64,000 nucleotides of DNA, from contig NZ_JBEBMF010000003.1 of assembly GCF_040081925.1 (NCBI RefSeq), positions 310,001 through 374,000 on the forward strand. The letters run 5' to 3'. The notes below the pieces were generated by a model, which was given only the letters and a program-made list of their open reading frames with translations, did no database searches and had not been told where the DNA came from. The stretch's first letter is position 1; each line of letters starts with the position of its first letter. Below are positions 36,938 to 45,675 of this stretch, piece by piece. Source of the stretch: Mesorhizobium_K quangtriensis (GTDB taxonomy: Bacteria; Pseudomonadota; Alphaproteobacteria; Rhizobiales; Rhizobiaceae). The position numbers were made by a program, and so were the translations under genes.

Positions 36938-37213
36938 CTAACGATATCTGTCGTACCAGTGGCGCGGTTCGTCACGCATCGCCTGGCCGATGGCAAGTCC
37001 TGCAGCCAGCCCGACGAGGGCACCAAACAGCATTCCTGCGGTACCCGGATTGTTCCGTATCGGCTGGGTCACCACCTCCGCCGCACGCGAAGCACCCTGC
37101 ACGATATCGTCGGCGCGTTCAGCCAGAGCAGCCTTCAGGTTGCCTATCTCGGCTTTCAACTGCGCGATTTCCCGCGCGAGTTCGTCGTCGCCAGCCACTT
37201 CACCGTTTGCCAT
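36938..37213 (-). CDS. DUF883/ElaB-like tail-anchored protein
   Basis: This 91-residue protein has an N-terminal coiled-coil stretch (REIAQLKAEIGNLKAALAER, about 14-33) and a C-terminal glycine-zipper helix (TAGMLFGALVGLAAGLAIG, about 58-76), then a short basic tail. This is the plan of the ElaB/YqjD/DUF883 group, inner-membrane-anchored proteins; some members bind ribosomes in stationary phase. The ribosome site GGAGAAAA lies upstream of ATG 37213. It is convergent with the OmpA-like gene (21-nt gap). Confidence 0.75.
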   Translation of the reverse strand: MANGEVAGDDELAREIAQLKAEIGNLKAALAERADDIVQGASRAAEVVTQPIRNNPGTAGMLFGALVGLAAGLAIGQAMRDEPRHWYDRYR

Positions 37214-37371
37214 GCTTTTTCTCCGACATAAGGGACGAAAGAAACGGATGAGCGGGCGGATAGTTCCGTCGGTTCGGAACCGCAGTCAAGCACCTCGCTT
37301 GGCGCGTCGATGACGGATTGATCCAGTTCTTTCGACCTTATCGCTTGTTATCGGAACCGCTTTTCAGCGTA

Positions 37372-38163
37372 TCACGTGCCGGCCGCGTCTCGATCCGCAA
37401 GGATCTCGCCGTTGCGGCATTCCGAGACGATTGTGGCTGGCCAGTCGGGTTCATAGGCGTTGGCCGCAGCGAGACGCGAAAAGGCCTCCCGTTTGCCTTC
37501 GCCCCACACGATCATCACGGCGGCCTTCGATTGCCTGTAGATTGTGTCAATGCCAACGGTCACCCCGAACGACGGCACCTCGTCGATGGTCCGGAAATCG
37601 GGGAAGGTCGACATATTGTCGAGCCGTGTCTGCTCCGCCAAAGGGACGACTCGGCTTATGCTGTCGCGTGCGCTCCCGGCTGGGTTGAATGCGATATGCC
37701 CGTCACTCGCGCCCGAGGCGAGGATGAAAACGTCGATGCCGCCGGCATCCTCGATGCGGGAGTCATAGACTTCCGGGTTGCGGGGGTCCGGAAACCAGAC
37801 CTGATCCCAGGGAATCCGATCCGCTTTGGCCAATCCGACATTCAGGACGCCGACAATCTCGTCGCGCGCAAACCGTCGGCACGAAAAATGGCTTTCGATC
37901 GGGACGTGCTCGAAACCCTGCGCGCCGCTGTCGAGATAGTCGTCCATCATCACGAGGGTGACGTGGGAGAGCGAGCGAGGTCGTTCGGCGAGCAGCTTCC
38001 CCATGGCAAGATATACCGGCCGCGGCGACCGTCCGCCGGGACAGCCGAGCAAGAAACGGCGTCCTGCGACGCGCGCCTCTTCGATCTGCGCAAGCAGGCG
38101 GGTCGCGAACGCGGCGCCCAGCGCTCCCGCGTCCGGAAATATCTGGGGGGCAATCATGCTCAT
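37372..38163 (-). CDS. NagB/6-phosphogluconolactonase-fold sugar-phosphate isomerase
   Basis: This 263-residue protein has the glucosamine-6-phosphate deaminase family signatures FLLGCPGGRSPRPVYLAMGKLL (about 38-59), VTLVMMDDYLD (about 68-78) and FILASGASDGHIAFNPAGS (about 147-165), where NagB has the GxGxDGHIAFNEPGS loop. The active-site Asp/His pattern is retained, so it is probably an isomerase or deaminase of an amino-sugar phosphate; the exact substrate is open. ATG 38163 and ATG 38157 are both possible starts. A 294-bp stretch between it and the GNAT gene at 38458 contains no gene I can support. Confidence 0.82.
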   Translation of the reverse strand: MSMIAPQIFPDAGALGAAFATRLLAQIEEARVAGRRFLLGCPGGRSPRPVYLAMGKLLAERPRSLSHVTLVMMDDYLDSGAQGFEHVPIESHFSCRRFARDEIVGVLNVGLAKADRIPWDQVWFPDPRNPEVYDSRIEDAGGIDVFILASGASDGHIAFNPAGSARDSISRVVPLAEQTRLDNMSTFPDFRTIDEVPSFGVTVGIDTIYRQSKAAVMIVWGEGKREAFSRLAAANAYEPDWPATIVSECRNGEILADRDAAGT

Positions 38164-38457
38164 TCTGGAACCGGCCTTTCAATGCAAGCATACGATGCGG
38201 CGATCCTTGGGGCCTTGTTGCGTGCGCTTGCGCCCGGCTGGATGACCGAAGAGCCCGGCATAGCGCGTCTGCTACAGGAACGAAATGACCGAGCCTGATC
38301 TTCGCGCAAACGGGCCGGCCAATTCCTTCATGACTCCGACCGAATCCACCTATAGCTGCGCTGCCATCGAGATTGGATCGGCGCTGGTTCCACTTGATCG
38401 TGAACACGGATGGCTGATTGAATGTCCATCCAGCTCTGTCGATCAGGAGAAGGCTTC

Positions 38458-39300
38458 GTGCAAACGTCACGCATCGTTCGCGCGCTCCATATGGCAGAAG
38501 TGGGGACGCTGGTGGACTGGGCCGCCGGCGAGGGCTGGAATCCCGGCCTCCATGATGCAGCGGCCTTCCGCGCCGCCGATCCCCAAGGCTTCCTCGGCGC
38601 CTTCGTGGATGGCGAGATGCTGGCAGGCATCTGCGCGATCCGCTATGGCGTCTCCTACGGCTTTGTCGGTCTTTACATCTCCCGTCCCGACCATCGCGGC
38701 GAGGGCCATGGCAAGGCGGTGTGGGAGGCAGGCATGGCGCGGCTCTCTGGCAGGATCGTCGGTCTCGACGGCGTCGATACACAGTTCGAAAACTACCGGT
38801 CCAAGGGATTCGTGCCAGCCTACCGCACCATCCGTTTCGGTGGCAGATATTCACCCGAGGGCGCGACGCGGGACGCGGGCGTTGTTGCCCTCCTGACGCC
38901 CGACTTGTTCGACGATGTGGTCGCCTTCGATGGCAGGATCTTCCCGCAACCTCGCGTGGCGTTTCTGCAACGGTGGCTGGCTCCCCCACACGTCGTCCGC
39001 GTCGCCGTTTCCGGGGGACGCGTGGCGGGCTACGGCGTAATGCGCACATGCGGCGTCGGCGCGAAGATCGGATGCCTGTCCGCGATCGATCTGCCGACGG
39101 CAAACGCCTTGCTCGCCTCGCTGGCGGAGCAGGCAACGGGAGATGTCTTCATCGACGTTCCGCAGCCGCGGGCGGAGTTCGCAAGCTTGCTCGTCGCGTC
39201 GAACCTCACTCCCGGCTTCGAAACGACCCGGATGTATCGCGGTGGCACGATCCGGCTTGCCTCTGAATTGTTTGGCGTCACGACGCTCGAATTGGGATAG
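38458..39300 (+). CDS. GNAT family N-acetyltransferase with second C-terminal domain
   Basis: This protein of about 280 residues has an N-terminal GNAT fold (about 5-130) with the acetyl-CoA loop RPDHRGEGHGKAVWEAGM (about 81-98), and a C-terminal half of about 130 residues in the manner of Acetyltransf_18 (double-GNAT) proteins. I chose GTG 38458 because AGGAGAAGG lies 4-12 nt upstream and the product starts QTSRIVRALHMAEVGTL, like the family; ATG 38422 adds 12 residues with no ribosome site. The substrate is unknown. Confidence 0.82.
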   Translation: MQTSRIVRALHMAEVGTLVDWAAGEGWNPGLHDAAAFRAADPQGFLGAFVDGEMLAGICAIRYGVSYGFVGLYISRPDHRGEGHGKAVWEAGMARLSGRIVGLDGVDTQFENYRSKGFVPAYRTIRFGGRYSPEGATRDAGVVALLTPDLFDDVVAFDGRIFPQPRVAFLQRWLAPPHVVRVAVSGGRVAGYGVMRTCGVGAKIGCLSAIDLPTANALLASLAEQATGDVFIDVPQPRAEFASLLVASNLTPGFETTRMYRGGTIRLASELFGVTTLELG

Positions 39301-39339
39301 AATACCAGCGACTTCGGTCTGGCGTGTCAGGAGAGCAGC

Positions 39340-39672
39340 ATGCATCTTTCCAGAAAAATCGGACTGGCCTTTACCGCGCTTTGGGGACTCGTCGTTCCCC
39401 TCGCACTGTTCCCCGCCGATGCGCAGGCGATCAACCGCTACACATCGACGTCCATGACATGCTCGGGCGTCGCCGCGGCCATAAATCGCGACGGTGCGGC
39501 GATCATGCGCTACACATCGAAATCGGGCGCGCTCCGCTATGACCGCTATGTCCGCAACCGGAATTTCTGCCAGCCGAACGAGACGACCCAACGCGCCTAC
39601 ATCCCGACCTCCGACCTCTCGGCCTGTCCGGTCAATCGTTGCAAGGAGATCGAATTCTTCGATTACCGATGA
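39340..39672 (+). CDS. Small secreted protein, first of a tandem paralogue pair
   Basis: This 110-residue protein has a signal peptide (residues 1-30, ending PADAQA) and a mature domain with four cysteines: SMTCSGVAAAINRDGAAIMRY, RNRNFC, and SACPVNRCKEIEF. CAGGAGAG precedes ATG 39340. The gene that follows at 39761 codes a recognisable paralogue but is interrupted. I know of similar small secreted rhizobial proteins without function. The cysteine pattern suggests disulfide-bonded periplasmic folding. Confidence 0.75.
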   Translation: MHLSRKIGLAFTALWGLVVPLALFPADAQAINRYTSTSMTCSGVAAAINRDGAAIMRYTSKSGALRYDRYVRNRNFCQPNETTQRAYIPTSDLSACPVNRCKEIEFFDYR

Positions 39673-39760
39673 GCGCTTTGCATCACGGCATTGTCATGCT
39701 CAATGCCGCGCCGCCCTGCTAACGTCTGAGAACCGTGGGTTGCGAACATCGAGTATGTGA

Positions 39761-40072
39761 ATGCGGCGACTCTCCATCCTGCTTCCATTGCTGCTGCTGA
39801 CAACGGCCGGCGAGGCGTTGGCCATCTCGCGCTAACAGACCTCGTCCATGAGTTGTGCGAGGGTCCAGGCAATACTGCAGTCCGAGGGTGCCGCGTTGCT
39901 AAGCTATCCTGCTCCCGACAACCCGTCGCTTCAGCTCTTTGACCGCTACGTCCGCGACAGTTCCTTCTGCAGTTCTGCCGCGCAGAGAGCGCAGTTGCGT
40001 AGCGTGCCAGCCGCTGACACGAGCGATTGCCAGGTCCGCAAATGCGCGAGGGTTTCGGGCGCAAATCGCTGA
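39761..40072 (+). pseudogene. Paralogue of the 39340 secreted protein, broken by in-frame TAA
   Basis: From ATG 39761 the frame codes a signal peptide (MRRLSILLPLLLLTTAGEA, then LAISR) and meets TAA at 39833-39835. It continues in frame for 78 codons to TGA 40070-40072 with a mature domain matching the upstream paralogue: SMSCARVQAILQSEGAALLSY, DRYVRDSSFC and DCQVRKC. In the paralogue the residue at the stop position is the tyrosine of INRY, so a single TAC/TAT to TAA change explains the break. ATG 39848 could only give a product without a signal peptide. Confidence 0.75.
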
Positions 40073-40212
40073 AAACATCGGAACAAACGTGCAATTTAGA
40101 CGTGCGTCACATTGTGGATAACTTTTAACGACCTGCGTGAAAGCCCTTCAATCCCCAAGGGAAGAGTCCTAATCGCTGACTTGTTGGTCAGGCCTTAGCT
40201 GGGGAGCGGGCA

Positions 40213-40317
40213 ATGTTTACGGTTGGATTGGGGGTCGGCGTTTTCGTCGGCATGGTGGTCGCGTCCTGGTTCGCGCTCGCAATCGTCGCGTTTCTTCCGC
40301 GCGTTCGCCACATGTAG
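40213..40317 (+). CDS. 34-residue single-helix membrane microprotein
   Basis: From ATG 40213 the frame codes 34 residues: FTVGLGVGVFVGMVVASW and on to a basic end FLPRVRHM, then TAG 40315-40317. It is almost entirely one membrane helix with a positive C-terminus. GGGGAGCGGG lies just upstream as a ribosome site. The region 40073-40338 has no other gene. Expression is unproven, but the combination of ribosome site, helix and positive-inside end supports a real small protein. Confidence 0.5.
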   Translation: MFTVGLGVGVFVGMVVASWFALAIVAFLPRVRHM

Positions 40318-40338
40318 GCGCGGAAGCCTCTGACGCAG

Positions 40339-41604
40339 TCAGAGATATTGGCTGACTGTCTTGCCGACCTTGAGGAAGCGGACCGGATTGACGGCCTTTC
40401 CGTCGCGATGGATTTCGTAGTGCAGGTGCGGCCCGGTTGAACGTCCGCTGCTGCCAACCTTGCCGACGATATCGCCGGGCGCAAGCTCCTGGCCTTCCCG
40501 GACGAGGATCTTGCTCATATGCGCGTAGCGCGTGGTGAAGCCGCCGGCGTGCCGCACTTCGACCATGCGGCCATAGCCGCCGTTCCACCCCGCGCTGACG
40601 ACCGTACCCGCAGCCGTGACATGGATGTCCGAACCCGTTGGTGCACGAAAATCCATGCCGGAATGCATGGCCGGAGTACCGAGAAGCGGGTCCCGCCGCA
40701 CACCGAAGGTGCTCGACACCAGATGGCCGGGCGAAGGATTGGCGATCGGCAGCCCCCGCACCTCGGTTTTCATGCGGTCGAGCATATCGAGCGCTTCGTC
40801 GAGTTCCTTCACTTTCGTGTCGAAGAGGGCGGGCGTATCGACAGCGACCAGCGGACCGCCGATGCCGGCTTCTGCGTTGACGTCAACTTCCAGCCCTGCG
40901 TCCTGGAGCGCGCCCGCGATGGCGTCAGCGGTCTCGTAGGCATCTTCGGTAACCGCAGTGATCCGGCTGAGCTGTTCGTCTTCGATCGAACGCAACGACT
41001 GGTTGATCGCGACGAAGAGGCGATCGGCGCGGTCGGCGCTGGATTCCGCTTCCGCCGAGGAATTGCGTGTCGACCACAAGGAGAAAGGCTTGGCAGCCAG
41101 TCCCGCGTGTTGCGCGTCCGACGCACCCGCCGGTGTCAGGAAGGCGCGTAGATCGGGTTTGTCGGAGGGCAGGGGAATTTCGCTGGGCAGGGCCGTAGCC
41201 GTCTCGCCAACACGATCGAGGATCGGGCCGATACGGCCATGGCGCTGGGTGAGCTGGGATTGCCGCTCCAGAAGCTCGCCGACTTTGGCTTCCATCAATT
41301 GCTGGTCGAGCATCTGCCTGCTTGTGATGCGGTCGACCTGGCTGCGCAATGCCGAGATGCGATCTTCGTAGGCCTGCTGGAGACGCGCCTGCCGCGCTGT
41401 GGTCGCGTCGATGAGATCGTCGCGCAGCACGAGATAGGAGGTCGCTAGCAGATAGCCGATCGCCAGAGCAGCGAACGCCGATCCAGCCAACGCCGCCACC
41501 CAGGGACGCACCTGGAAGTGACGGATCTCATCGCCACGCGCGATGATGACCGTATGCGGTTCCCTGCGTTTGCCGAAGACAGTTGACTGACTTGCCTCTT
41601 TCAC
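40339..41604 (-). CDS. M23 family metallopeptidase (LytM-type), membrane-anchored
   Basis: This 421-residue protein has a short cytoplasmic start, a membrane helix at about residues 36-60, a coiled-coil region (about 70-125), a middle region, and a C-terminal M23 domain (about 290-415). Its zinc residues are in MHSGMDFRAP (about 314-323) and PHLHYEIH (about 395-402); RYAHM lies between. It is predicted to act on peptidoglycan cross-links in the periplasm, either as an endopeptidase or as an EnvC-like activator. Both HxxxD and HxH elements are intact, so it should be active. Confidence 0.9.
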   Translation of the reverse strand: MKEASQSTVFGKRREPHTVIIARGDEIRHFQVRPWVAALAGSAFAALAIGYLLATSYLVLRDDLIDATTARQARLQQAYEDRISALRSQVDRITSRQMLDQQLMEAKVGELLERQSQLTQRHGRIGPILDRVGETATALPSEIPLPSDKPDLRAFLTPAGASDAQHAGLAAKPFSLWSTRNSSAEAESSADRADRLFVAINQSLRSIEDEQLSRITAVTEDAYETADAIAGALQDAGLEVDVNAEAGIGGPLVAVDTPALFDTKVKELDEALDMLDRMKTEVRGLPIANPSPGHLVSSTFGVRRDPLLGTPAMHSGMDFRAPTGSDIHVTAAGTVVSAGWNGGYGRMVEVRHAGGFTTRYAHMSKILVREGQELAPGDIVGKVGSSGRSTGPHLHYEIHRDGKAVNPVRFLKVGKTVSQYL

Positions 41605-41714
41605 TGGAACTAGCGCCCACGCCGCTACAATTGCGATGGCGCTGATTACACATTGTTAGGGTTAACAAAGCCCTTAGCACTGGAGCCTGCCGGCAAATCC
41701 GGGGCTGTCGCGCG

Positions 41715-42188
41715 TCATTTAAGCGCCTGCGCCGCTTCCAGAACCTCTTCCGCATGGCCGGGAACGCTCACCTTGCTCCAGATCGTTGCGATCTTGCCTT
41801 CACGGTCGATGAGGAAAGTCGTTCGCACGACACCCATGTACTTGCGGCCGTACATCATCTTCTCCGCCCACACCCCGTAGGCCTCGATCGCCTCTCTTGA
41901 TTCATCGGCGGCAAGAATCGTCTCAAGTCCATGTTTTTTCTTGAAGTTCGCATGTTTCTTGAGGCTGTCCGGCGAAATGCCGATCACCACCGCGCCTACT
42001 TCTGCGAATGCGCCCTTCAGTCGGGTGAAATCGATAGCCTCGGCGGTACACGCTTCCGTGTTGTCCTTCGGATAGAAGAACAGCACCACGATTTTGCCGC
42101 GAAGCTCTGCCAGCCCGACCGTGCCGCCATCGGCCGGTAAAGAAAAAATCGGCGCTTCGTCTCCAATTACCAGTTCGGCCATGGCCAT
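41715..42188 (-). CDS. bcp: Peroxiredoxin, Bcp/PrxQ type
   Basis: This 157-residue thiol peroxidase reduces hydroperoxides using thioredoxin. The peroxidatic cysteine is in FFYPKDNTEACTAEAIDF (about 37-54), where most members read PxCT; here the residue before Cys is alanine. It is the only cysteine in the protein, so it works in 1-Cys mode. Downstream it has VIGISPDSLKKHANFKKKHG and VRTTFLIDREGKI. Its ATG 42188 (or 42182) lies head to head with the YhdP-like gene. Confidence 0.92.
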   Translation of the reverse strand: MAMAELVIGDEAPIFSLPADGGTVGLAELRGKIVVLFFYPKDNTEACTAEAIDFTRLKGAFAEVGAVVIGISPDSLKKHANFKKKHGLETILAADESREAIEAYGVWAEKMMYGRKYMGVVRTTFLIDREGKIATIWSKVSVPGHAEEVLEAAQALK

Positions 42189-42276
42189 GCCCTTGATCGG
42201 GTTACAAGAAAGACTTCACAGTTATAGGCTGGGCCCGGAGTCGTCCACGGCGCATGAGCGAGATACGGAAGATCGG

Positions 42277-45200
42277 GTGGAGCACGAGCTACGGCACGAG
42301 AAGATCAGGTTTCGGCGTGAAGAGATCACCGATCTCTCGACCCTGCCTTCCGCCGCCGACGATTCCAGGCCTCCGCGTCGCAAGGGTTCGGGCCGTGCGC
42401 TGAAGGTTTTTGCAGGCGTCGTCGGCAGTCTGTTCGTTCTCGTCCTTGCCGCCATTGCCGCGCTCTATGCTCTAGGCATGTCGGGTTTCGGCTCGGAGCG
42501 TGTCCGCCTGGCGGCGGAGGCTGCGCTGAAGGAGATCGTCGGCGTCGATGTCGATGTCACGATGGGCCCGGCTTACATCACGCTCGACGGCATGCGGTTC
42601 CTGGCGATCGAAGTGCGCGACGTCGATCTCAGGAGCGAGGCGGACGGCGAGCAGATTGCAAGCGCCGGCTCGGTCCGCTTCGGCGTGCGCCTGCTTCCGC
42701 TGCTCTCGGGTGATGTGAAGATATCGAGTGCGCGCCTGACCGACGCCAGCATCATCGCCAGCAAACTGAGCACCGGTGCACAGACCGACTGGACCAGGGC
42801 CTTTCGCGATGAGCGCGGGCTGATCGTTCCGGACCTCGTGGCAAAGGCTGTTTTCGCGGCGACGCACAAGGCACTCGACGCCGTAAGTTCGAAAGCCCTG
42901 CGACGCATTACGCTGAACAATGTCGAAGTGGTTCTCCCGCCCGGCGGCAGCGTCGCAGCCGTGAAGGTAGTCGAGGCCAGGCTTGCGGAATCGGATGGTG
43001 ACAGCCTCGCTTTCTCCTCGCAGCTCGAGATCGGCTCTCGGCCGGTCGAACTTGGCCTTGCGGCTGAGCGGGACGACAGCACCGGGCGGATATTGTCGGT
43101 TGAACTGACCGCCACCACGCCGGCTCCCGACGGGGCCGAGCAGACTGGCAGCCGCATCGGCGCGGTCGACCTTGCCCTGACCGGCACGGAAGGGACGGGG
43201 CAGGGCAGCCTGAACGCGTTGCTGAAGGTTTCCGACTGGTCTGTCGACCTTGGTCCTCGCGGCGCCGTTTCTGGTGACGTGGCCTTGGAGGGACGGCTCG
43301 TTGCCGGCACGGATCGTCTCGAAATCAGCCGCCTGAGCGCATCTGTCGGGCGTTCCCAGTTCGAGTTTCGCGGCCTTGTCGGTCCGCGGCCGGCAACCGG
43401 ACAGGCGGACGACGAACCGGGCTACAGGTTCAATCTCGTGAGCTCGCGCGCCAGCATCGCCCCGGACGGTTCTCCCGAACCGGCGCTCAATGCCGGCGTG
43501 CAGTTGACCGGCGCCTATCTTCCCGAGCAGCGCCAGCTCTCGGCGGATGAGATTGTGGTGAAGGCCAACGGCCCGGGCGAGGTTCTGGGCACCGCCTCGA
43601 TGCGTTTCGTACCGGGCAAGGTGCCGGGCCTGTCGCTTGCGTTCAGTGCCCACGACATGCCGGTGTCGCAGCTCAAGCAGCTTTGGCCGTGGTTCTCCGC
43701 GCGTCCCGCCCGCAACTGGGTGCTCGGCAACGTCTTCGGCGGCCGGGTCACCGACGGACAGCTGCAAGTGCGTTTCGAGCCGGGTCGCCTCGGCAACGGC
43801 ATTCCTCTTTCGGGCGACGAGTCGTTCGGTAGCTTCCGCGTCGAAGGCACGCGCTTCGATACGGCCGGCCTGATCCCGCCGGTCCGCGACGCGACGGGCG
43901 TCGTCGATTACCGGGGCGCCGATATCGACATCGCGCTGTCGTCCGGTACGGTCTACCTACCCAGCGGCCGGACGGTTGCTGCGAGCAATGGCAATCTTGC
44001 CATCAGGAAGGCGAACGTCCCACCGGTCATCGGCGCGCTCGACATCGATGTGGCCGGCGAGGCGCCCGCCGTCGCGGAGCTTGCATCCTACGAACCTATC
44101 AACGCCATGCGCCATGCCGGGCTGGTACCGGATGATTTCAGCGGCGGCGACGTAACCGGGCACGTCAAGGCCGATATCCCCTTGCAGAAGGGCATCGACC
44201 CCGCTCGCCTCAACTGGCTGGTTACGCTCGATTACAAGAACCTGTCGATGTCGAAGCCTTTTGATGGCCAGGTTGTCACCGAGGCCAACGGCTCGATATC
44301 AGTCGAGAAGACGCAGGCGGTGATCGATGCGAAGGCAAAGCTCAACGGAGTCCCGGCCGAGATCGCGGCGGTCGAGCCGCTGGGCGGCAGCGACGCAGAG
44401 CGCAAGCGCCTCATCACCCTCACGCTGGACGACAAGGCCCGCGAGCTTGTCGTTCCCGGTCTTTCTGGACTGATCGAGGGGCCGGTCAAGGTGGAGGTGG
44501 ACGCGGGCGATCGCGTCAAACGGATCAACGCCGATCTCACCGGCGCGCAGGTCAACATTCCTTGGGCGGGCTGGAGCAAGGGGCCGGGTATCGGAGGCAA
44601 CGTCTCCTTCCTGCTCGAGGATATCGAGGGCAAGTCGCGTCTCTCCGATTTCAAGCTCAGCGGCGACACGTTTGGCATCGCCGGCAATGTGCTGCTGGCC
44701 TCCGGCAGCCTCAGCGAGGCGCAGTTCTCGAACGTCAAGCTGAACCGCAACGACGATGTCTCCGTCTCAGTCAAGCAATCGGGCAAGGGCTACGTGGTTG
44801 ACGTCAAGGGCAAGTCGCTCGACGCCCGTTCGGTAGTCAAGCAGTTCACCTCTGACTCCGCGACGGCAACCAAATCCTCCGATGGCAGCTCGGTGGGCTC
44901 TGTCACGCTGAACGTCGATGTCGACAGCGTCTCCGGGTTCAACGACGAGAAGCTCGGCAACGTGAAGCTCTCGTATCGCGGCCGAGGCGACAGGGTGGAC
45001 AAGCTGGAGGTGGATGCCGTGTCCGCCTCAGGAGCCAAGGTTCAATTGCGCAACGGCATCGCTGATGGCGGCCGCACCATGCGCGCCAGTTCGTCGGATG
45101 CGGGCGCGGTGCTGCGCTTCCTTGACCTTTATGAATACATGCAGGGCGGCAAGATCGATCTTGCCCTTGCTGGCGGCGTGGACGGCCCGATGACTGGTCA

Positions 45201-45669
45201 GGTGGACGCGCGCGACTTCGTGCTGGTCAACGAGCCGCGACTGAGTTCCATAGTCTCGACGACGCCGGTGGGCGGAGACCGCAGCCTGAACCAGGCCGTG
45301 CGGCGAGACATCGACACCTCGCGCGTGAATTTCGAGCGGCTTTATTCGAAGGTCGACAAAGGAACCGGCTACTTGCGCCTGTCGGACGGTGTGCTTCGTG
45401 GCCAGCTTGTCGGCGCGTCCTTCCAGGGCACGCTCTACGACCAGAAGGGCAACATGGACATGACCGGCACCTTTATGCCGGCCTACGGCCTCAATCGCAT
45501 TTTCGGCGAATTGCCGATCGTCGGCGCGCTGCTCGGCAATGGACGCGACGGTGGGCTGATCGGCGTCACCTTCAAGCTGGCTGGCGACGCGGACTCACCC
45601 GCCGTGCAGGTCAATCCGCTGTCGGTGATTGCGCCCGGCATCTTCCGCTCGATCTTCGAGTTCCGGTGA
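42277..45669 (+). CDS. YhdP/AsmA-like envelope protein (DUF3971)
   Basis: This is a very large inner-membrane-anchored protein of about 1130 residues. A basic cytoplasmic start is followed by one membrane helix (about residues 45-70, VFAGVVGSLFVLVLAAIAAL) and then a long beta-rich periplasmic part, matching the DUF3971 and AsmA_2 layout of YhdP. Such proteins bridge the periplasm and are linked to phospholipid transport to the outer membrane. It ends NPLSVIAPGIFRSIFEFR, a typical family end. The start is uncertain: GTG 42277 has GGAAG upstream and avoids the divergent bcp gene; the open frame runs back to 42094. It is convergent with tyrS (6-nt gap). Confidence 0.87.
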   Translation: MEHELRHEKIRFRREEITDLSTLPSAADDSRPPRRKGSGRALKVFAGVVGSLFVLVLAAIAALYALGMSGFGSERVRLAAEAALKEIVGVDVDVTMGPAYITLDGMRFLAIEVRDVDLRSEADGEQIASAGSVRFGVRLLPLLSGDVKISSARLTDASIIASKLSTGAQTDWTRAFRDERGLIVPDLVAKAVFAATHKALDAVSSKALRRITLNNVEVVLPPGGSVAAVKVVEARLAESDGDSLAFSSQLEIGSRPVELGLAAERDDSTGRILSVELTATTPAPDGAEQTGSRIGAVDLALTGTEGTGQGSLNALLKVSDWSVDLGPRGAVSGDVALEGRLVAGTDRLEISRLSASVGRSQFEFRGLVGPRPATGQADDEPGYRFNLVSSRASIAPDGSPEPALNAGVQLTGAYLPEQRQLSADEIVVKANGPGEVLGTASMRFVPGKVPGLSLAFSAHDMPVSQLKQLWPWFSARPARNWVLGNVFGGRVTDGQLQVRFEPGRLGNGIPLSGDESFGSFRVEGTRFDTAGLIPPVRDATGVVDYRGADIDIALSSGTVYLPSGRTVAASNGNLAIRKANVPPVIGALDIDVAGEAPAVAELASYEPINAMRHAGLVPDDFSGGDVTGHVKADIPLQKGIDPARLNWLVTLDYKNLSMSKPFDGQVVTEANGSISVEKTQAVIDAKAKLNGVPAEIAAVEPLGGSDAERKRLITLTLDDKARELVVPGLSGLIEGPVKVEVDAGDRVKRINADLTGAQVNIPWAGWSKGPGIGGNVSFLLEDIEGKSRLSDFKLSGDTFGIAGNVLLASGSLSEAQFSNVKLNRNDDVSVSVKQSGKGYVVDVKGKSLDARSVVKQFTSDSATATKSSDGSSVGSVTLNVDVDSVSGFNDEKLGNVKLSYRGRGDRVDKLEVDAVSASGAKVQLRNGIADGGRTMRASSSDAGAVLRFLDLYEYMQGGKIDLALAGGVDGPMTGQVDARDFVLVNEPRLSSIVSTTPVGGDRSLNQAVRRDIDTSRVNFERLYSKVDKGTGYLRLSDGVLRGQLVGASFQGTLYDQKGNMDMTGTFMPAYGLNRIFGELPIVGALLGNGRDGGLIGVTFKLAGDADSPAVQVNPLSVIAPGIFRSIFEFR

Positions 45670-45675
45670 ATACCG

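Noticed and set aside
38164..38457. Plus-strand frames in the 294-bp gap before the GNAT gene
   Set aside because: No ribosome site and no recognisable content; they run out of the shadow of the NagB-like gene.
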